Shown here: in pieces, positions 59,501 through 64,000 of the stretch
Numbering within the stretch: the stretch's first letter is position 1
How the letters are laid out: each line of letters begins with the position of its first letter
NCBI RefSeq assembly: GCF_000524195.1
Contig: NW_020170382.1
Coordinates: 266,768-330,767 of the forward strand
From: Echinococcus granulosus
Taxonomy: Eukaryota; Platyhelminthes; Cestoda; Cyclophyllidea; Taeniidae
DNA length: 64,000 nucleotides
Direction of reading: 5' to 3'
Translations under genes and position numbers: made by a program
The notes under the pieces: generated by a model
What the model was told of the DNA's origin: nothing
What the model saw: only the letters and a program-made list of their open reading frames with translations
Database searches by the model: none

Positions 59501-62500
59501 CGCCAGTAGTAGCTTCCTATTATAGACTTTACAGGCTTGAATGCAATAGAAGTGACTGCCTGTAGAGAGCTTTATGGTCCGTTCGAATCATTTACGTTCA
59601 TGGAAGTAACAAAGGAAGCTCAAATTTTGCCCCAAAAGTTTAGTCTTTGTTCGAAATAGAAAACCCTCCTCTAATCTCTCCTTTCCCCACTGAAAAGCGA
59701 TTTTGAAGACCTTTTTTTGAACTTGCGATTTCGTTTTTTGGACAATGGTTAGGTGGGCTTAGGGCTATTTCAGTTCCAAGGTTAGCTGTCATATTAATGG
59801 TTTCCCTATTGGTAAAATTTTTCAAGAGCAATGACCGCTCGCAAAAACTTTAAAATATACTCATGATTGTAATTTAGGTGGCTCAAATAAAAAAAATGCA
59901 GATGCGTGAAAATATTTTTGTAGCATTCTTTGTAAAAAAAAGCTAAAGCAAAAATGATTGGCACTTTCACCTTAACTTAACCCTTTAAAATAACTGATAA
60001 ATACCTTAGCTTCTGTCCACTAACTCAGAATTTGGACAGTATGCAACACTGCGACTGTTTGTTTAAACACTTGTTTTGGAGTCGTAGACGCCTAAGGCTC
60101 CGCCTTTGTGCTTTCGCCACTTAGCATGGCCTCCGGACATGCCATTAGCCCCTAGCCCTTTTGTATATCAAGAGTATATATTCTGTTCACAGAACGAACT
60201 CGGGGTGCAATACTGAAAACAGCGAAATGCGAACCTGATTTTAAAGGATAATTACCCTGGCTTCCATTCCTGAATGGCAAACCTAAACGTGACGGAAGAA
60301 CCTGTGATGATCCCTGACGGAAAGGTTGGAATACTCCAGCCCCTTATTCTGCAGGAATGCTTTTAACAACTAAGACGCCAATATTCTTGACCGTGAGGCA
60401 TCTGAAAATGTTCATTACGGAGCTGTTTGCCATACCTGTATAAAGATGTCAACTAGGTGAGCACGTGATACCTCCTCCGTCTCCCTACTACCTGCATAGA
60501 ACCCAGGTGGCTGGGTAGCACTGAAATGGTAACAATGTGACAAGGGAGAACAGTCGTGAAACCTTATCCCCAAAACTGTCATAACTCCAGTCCTTATTAA
60601 ATGCCTGTTTTTAGGTCCGTGTTCCTACGAATAGCGATGGGTATAGGAGGCAATCCACACATTATTCCCTTCTTCCCCTAAAACAGTTGTCAAACAAGTT
60701 GAAACTGAAGATTGTGTAAGATTGTTGAGAGGGATCAGTGATGTTGTAGTCAAATATCCTCTCATTGACACGAAAATTTGATGATTAGAGCGCTTGGATG
60801 GGGGCGTTTTCTTACACCACCAACTAAATTATGCTGGTCGACGCAAGAGGTTGACCAAGGGAAGTAAGGAGGACGACGCTCAAAAGGAGAGGAGCTGTGA
60901 AATGCTTCGGTTGTTTGTTAAGCTCTTTGTCTTGATTTCGCAAACACTTAAGCCACCGTATTTTTACTTTTGCTGGGAGGCATTGTCTCCGAGCCCCAAT
61001 ATTATGCCCTCATTCGACTTTGGAGAAGACTGGGGAAACTGCTGCGTGGTAGTGCCTCTATGCACAGAAGCAGTACTAGGTTCGTACTTATCAATTTGCC
61101 CTCGTTAATTGCTAAAAACCTTACAATGAACATTAAAAAAATCATTTCGAGAGTTTTTAAATGCATTCCTTTAAATAAAATTCTTTTCAAAGGAGATTCG
61201 GCCTAGAACACCGATATCCGTTTACTTCGTAGGACAAAACCTATCGTCAAATTAAGGTCATTACGATATAACTTGTTTCTCTCCCAAGTGACACTGAGCT
61301 TGCAATTTTTGGAGAAGTTGCAAATTTTCCCATTTTATTTGGAGTTGGCAGAAGATCACACCTTTCTTCTTTCCCTTCAACCTTTTATGCTTTGCGAACT
61401 CAACTTCACAACACTTTTAAACCTTGTTAAACACAGTTTAATTCTCTTCGAGAATTCTCCACAAAGGAGGTGCACTTTTACTGCATTTCCTGTGCCCTAC
61501 CGTGTGAAGTAGTCCTGACAACTAATCATCGGTATTTAGTTATTTTTTTTTTCAATTTTGAATCGTTGGTTACAAAAAAGTCTCATGGAAGGGGGAAATG
61601 TGAATTACAAAAAACTTGCAGAAAGCCTAAGCGATATATGCTAATTTTATCCCTTTATTTTGGGAGATTATGCTATGCCATTAATAATAAACACTTTGTC
61701 TGGTATCGTGTACCGTTTTGAGCACACAATGGGAAGATTACTGATCTGGGTGAATCAGTTGCTTATTCTTCTCTTTCAAAATAAAATATTAGTTTATAGG
61801 AGTCTACTTTAACATGCAACATTAGAATATACAGGAGAATTCTGGAAAATAAACTTCTTAGTGGGAGCAGAGGGTTAAAGACGGCTCAAACACGACGAAG
61901 TAACCCAATCGTGAGAGTGAGTCTAATGAACGTTAGAAAAAAACCCGTTTTGTCAAACGATTTGAACCTCGAATATAGGTGGTACGGTGGAACACAGTCG
62001 AGACCAATGCAGCTAATACTTAGCTAAAGGCAATCTTAAAGTAATCGGCTACATCTAACCTAAACTGCGTTTCTTTGAAGAGTAGATTTATTCGTCTTGA
62101 GATGGGATACAAAAAGTTACTAGAATTATAACCAATCTTTTGGTAATGGCTTTAGAACTGGAACATAGTGCAGATAAAAGTGTGGCAACCTACTCTGAGC
62201 CAGGCTGCAAAGCGTAGCGCAATGGTTGAGATATAGAGGGAATTTTGAGCAAAGTCCAGGAGGTGCCACATATCACTGATGTAGGCCCTTATACCCAGCG
62301 TCCAAATATTGGTAATCTCTTGCCAGACAAATCCTTAAAAGGCAGATAAATAGTACATTTGAAGTTATTAAAAGAAGTAATTAAAATTATTCATTGATCA
62401 GAGGTAGTCTTCCCCAAAAAACCAACTTTGTTTAGGTTACTTTTTATATGTAAAACCTAACTGTCGCAAATTTGACTTCTGAAGTTGCCCAGAATTTAGT

Positions 62501-63148
62501 TTAAATTAAGCACTCGGTGATTCGCAGTCCTTTAAAATACCTGCATTTTCTTTTTCTTGTTGAAAGCCTCCACCTAAATTAAATGGACTTAATTCTCTAC
62601 CAAAAGCTTATTTAAAAACTTATTTAAAAACTAGGTTGTGAGGCTATTTCCGTATTGCACAGGGTTTAACGTCACTGCACCTATCATTTTATAAAAGTGT
62701 ATAACGACAGGACAGTGCATAATTAAAGACTACTACATTCAGGCAACTGTTTCCAGCAAAGTTATTTTCCATTATGGACATAGAAGACGGTTTTTTGTCA
62801 TGGCTACATAAAATACTGATGTCCTTTATCGGTCTCAAAAAGTGATGCCTTCCTGCTGAAAAGGGTGCGTGTATCTGGGAGGGCTGTTAACGTGATGTAT
62901 CACTTTGGCATACTCCGGCAGTTCCGGTTGTTGTTCGCATTAACACACCATTGAGTCCACAACTTTCTACTTGCAGGTTGTGAATGGACCGCAGTAATAT
63001 CAGCTAAAAAGCTCTCAACACTTACCCACAACAAAGACTATTGCAAAGGCCTCGAAGAAAGACGGCGCCGGGTCCCTACAACTCATCCGTTGTTCAAGCT
63101 GGTTCGTCAAGTAAAACTCTATGCGTAGAGCCACTAGGGTCAAAAGAA
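53530..63148 (-). CDS. TRPC: TRPC-type transient receptor potential cation channel (5' end outside the window)
   Basis: Tetrameric non-selective calcium-permeable channel gated downstream of phospholipase C. Minus-strand exons: 63027-63148 (LLTLVALRIEFYL, a membrane segment); 62190-62333 (FVWQEITNIWTLG, DMWHLLDFAQNSLYISTIAL); 59006-59373 (WDAYDPILISESLFAIANIF, LGPLQISLGRMLNDIVKFF, VYILVLVAFAFGLNQLYW); 56767-56867 (SLYWSTYGLIDL pore region, HSFTEFIG); 56595-56689 (LIFGTYSCIAFIVLLNMLIA, end of S6); 56221-56409 (EWKFARSKLWISYF, the TRPC post-S6 signature); 54764-54989 (NEIKGDISAFRYELLDILRD, coiled helix); 53530-53999 (Ser/Pro/Glu-rich tail ending TDFV). Ankyrin repeats and S1 should lie right of the window. 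All pore and TRP-box features seen are intact. Introns reach several kilobases and hold two TRIM copies and a solo LTR, all antisense to the gene. The C-terminal DFV could bind a class III PDZ domain (inference). Confidence 0.93.
55690..55869 (+). mobile_element. Solo LTR of the TRIM family in a TRPC intron
   Basis: Contains the LTR core without internal sequence: TAACTCTCGGATTTGG, then CAGTAGCCCCCAGCCC, TACGTCTACAATGCATATTC and TATGTCTTCTTTCGTC, ending CGCTACA like the 3' LTR of copy 3. The left border is approximate and no duplication was found. It probably arose by LTR-LTR recombination. Confidence 0.65.
57072..58155 (+). mobile_element. TRIM-like LTR element, copy 3, complete with target-site duplication
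   Basis: The best preserved copy, 1,084 bp. 5' LTR about 57072-57256 (starts TGTAAAGCTTTGG); 3' LTR 57961-58155 (starts TGAAATGCTTTGG, ends CGCTACA), so the ends are TG and CA as in LTR elements. The five bases on each side, 57067-57071 and 58156-58160, are both GTTGG: a perfect 5-bp target-site duplication. A TGG at 57258 directly after the 5' LTR could start a tRNA primer-binding site, and the purine-rich AAAAGTAAGGGGGC before the 3' LTR fits a polypurine tract. No open frame of note in between, hence non-autonomous. Size and structure match terminal-repeat retrotransposons in miniature, known in taeniid tapeworms as ta-TRIMs. Lies in a TRPC intron, antisense. Confidence 0.85.
60042..61064 (+). 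mobile_element. TRIM-like LTR element, copy 4
   Basis: Same family and orientation. 5' LTR about 60042-60210 (TGTTTGTTTAAACACTTG, GCCTAAGGCTCCGCCTTTGT, then CATTAGCCCCTAGCCCTT); 3' LTR about 60898-61064 (TGAAATGCTTCGG onward). The purine-rich CAAAAGGAGAGGAGC stands just before the 3' LTR. The body shares blocks with copy 3 (for example TTACGGAGCTGTTTGCCATA and AAGATGTCAACTAGGTGAGC). Flanks read CAGTA and CAGAA if the element ends at 61064, an imperfect duplication. LTRs are more diverged from each other than in copy 3, suggesting an older insertion. Lies in a TRPC intron, antisense. Confidence 0.75.
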
Positions 63149-64000
63149 CTGAAACAAAAAAGATTTTGGTTGAATTATACTCTAAGGATCTTATCGAGTC
63201 CATCAATTATCAGTCTCTAAGGGGGTTCGACCACTACAGCTCAACCATTTTGCTGTTTAGACATAGCGCCAAGTGGTTCAATTTTTTTCCTTATTCCCAA
63301 CCCAACTCATTCTCTCTAGCAGAAATGCCAAATAATTGCGACGTGCGGAACCATGTAAAAGATCAAAGCCTCCCACTTTTGTACATTGTACTTAATTGTT
63401 GACATCTTCGCTACTTCAACCTGAGCATTTATATGACTGTGCTATAAAAGCTCAAGAGAGCATTTTAATCAAAACTAAAGTTTCATTCATCTCACAAGTT
63501 CGTACTGCTAAAGTTCTTTCTAAAGCTCAAATTACCTTTGGAGTCAAAATGTTAAATTTTGAAGGTAAATTTCGGTTTGTAAAAGAGGAAGATGCGGAAT
63601 CCCATTATAAGAAGATAGACCAAAACTGCCAGATGTACCGCAGAAACGCAACATCGTATAATGAACTTTTTGCATAATTGCTTACAGCACGATAGATAGC
63701 ATTCCTTACTGCCAGACTAGCAAAATGTCTTAGAAGAGCAACCGAAAACGGTCAAATAAACACAAATCTAACGCTATCTGCGATTTTGTTGGGAGTAGCT
63801 GTTTGGGAATGGTACCTAAATGAAGCGTCCTGCTTTATAGCTCAATGCGAGTTTTAAACCACCACAGACGTTATGGGCAAGCCTGGGAATTTCACTTATT
63901 ACCTTCCCATAAAAAAGCGTGCTGCCATGCCAGTACTGCAAGCAGTAGTAGGTCCTTAAAGTGCCCTTTTATGGCCACTAATAGCCGGGACACTTGTCGT
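63149..64000. other. Right edge, inside the TRPC gene
   Basis: Probably intron upstream of the exon at 63027-63148. Open frames at 63121-63402 and 63396-63677 on the plus strand have no recognisable domain. No further TRPC exon was identified before the window ends. Confidence 0.45.

Overview
The window looks like nuclear DNA of a parasitic flatworm, most probably a taeniid tapeworm (cestode). The genes are animal genes cut by many introns, several introns are only 32-40 bp long, and the right half carries four copies of a roughly 1-kb non-coding LTR element that matches the 'terminal-repeat retrotransposon in miniature' (TRIM) type known from taeniids. There are no bacterial-style operons, CRISPR arrays or plasmid functions. 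Species assignment is inference; gene families were recognised by reading translations, without any database search.

Layout, left to right. (1) 1.9-3.7 kb, minus: NEK1-type NIMA-related kinase. (2) 4.3-10.0 kb, minus: STRIP (FAM40), a subunit of the STRIPAK phosphatase/kinase complex. (3) 10.9-12.4 kb, plus, divergent from STRIP: an intronless Myb/SANT-like DNA-binding protein. (4) 12.4-22.1 kb: a 9.7-kb stretch with no recognisable gene but with low-complexity tracts. (5) 22.1-24.3 kb, minus: CCT4, the delta subunit of the TRiC chaperonin. (6) 25.3-27.8 kb, minus: CHID1-like GH18 chitinase-domain protein. (7) 28.8-29.2 kb, plus: YAE1-like protein. (8) 29.2-35.3 kb: no recognisable gene. (9) 35.3-37.3 kb, plus: single-exon LRR-Ig transmembrane receptor. 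(10) 40.2-42.9 kb, minus: exons of one or two genes I do not recognise. (11) 44-47 kb: two TRIM copies. (12) 47.5-53.0 kb, plus: glutamate carboxypeptidase II (NAALADase/PSMA) homologue with an in-frame stop and a missing conserved segment, so possibly a pseudogene. (13) 53.5-63.1 kb, minus, running off the right edge: TRPC-type cation channel whose introns hold two more TRIM copies and a solo LTR.

Most genes are unrelated housekeeping, signalling or membrane genes and do not form a functional cluster. The most interesting layer is the mobile one: the TRIM family, one copy of which has a perfect 5-bp target-site duplication, is confined here to 44-61 kb. Other notable points are the very short introns, the possibly decaying peptidase gene, a tRNA-like Pol III element beside CHID1, and a chain of small exons coding for an unknown protein.
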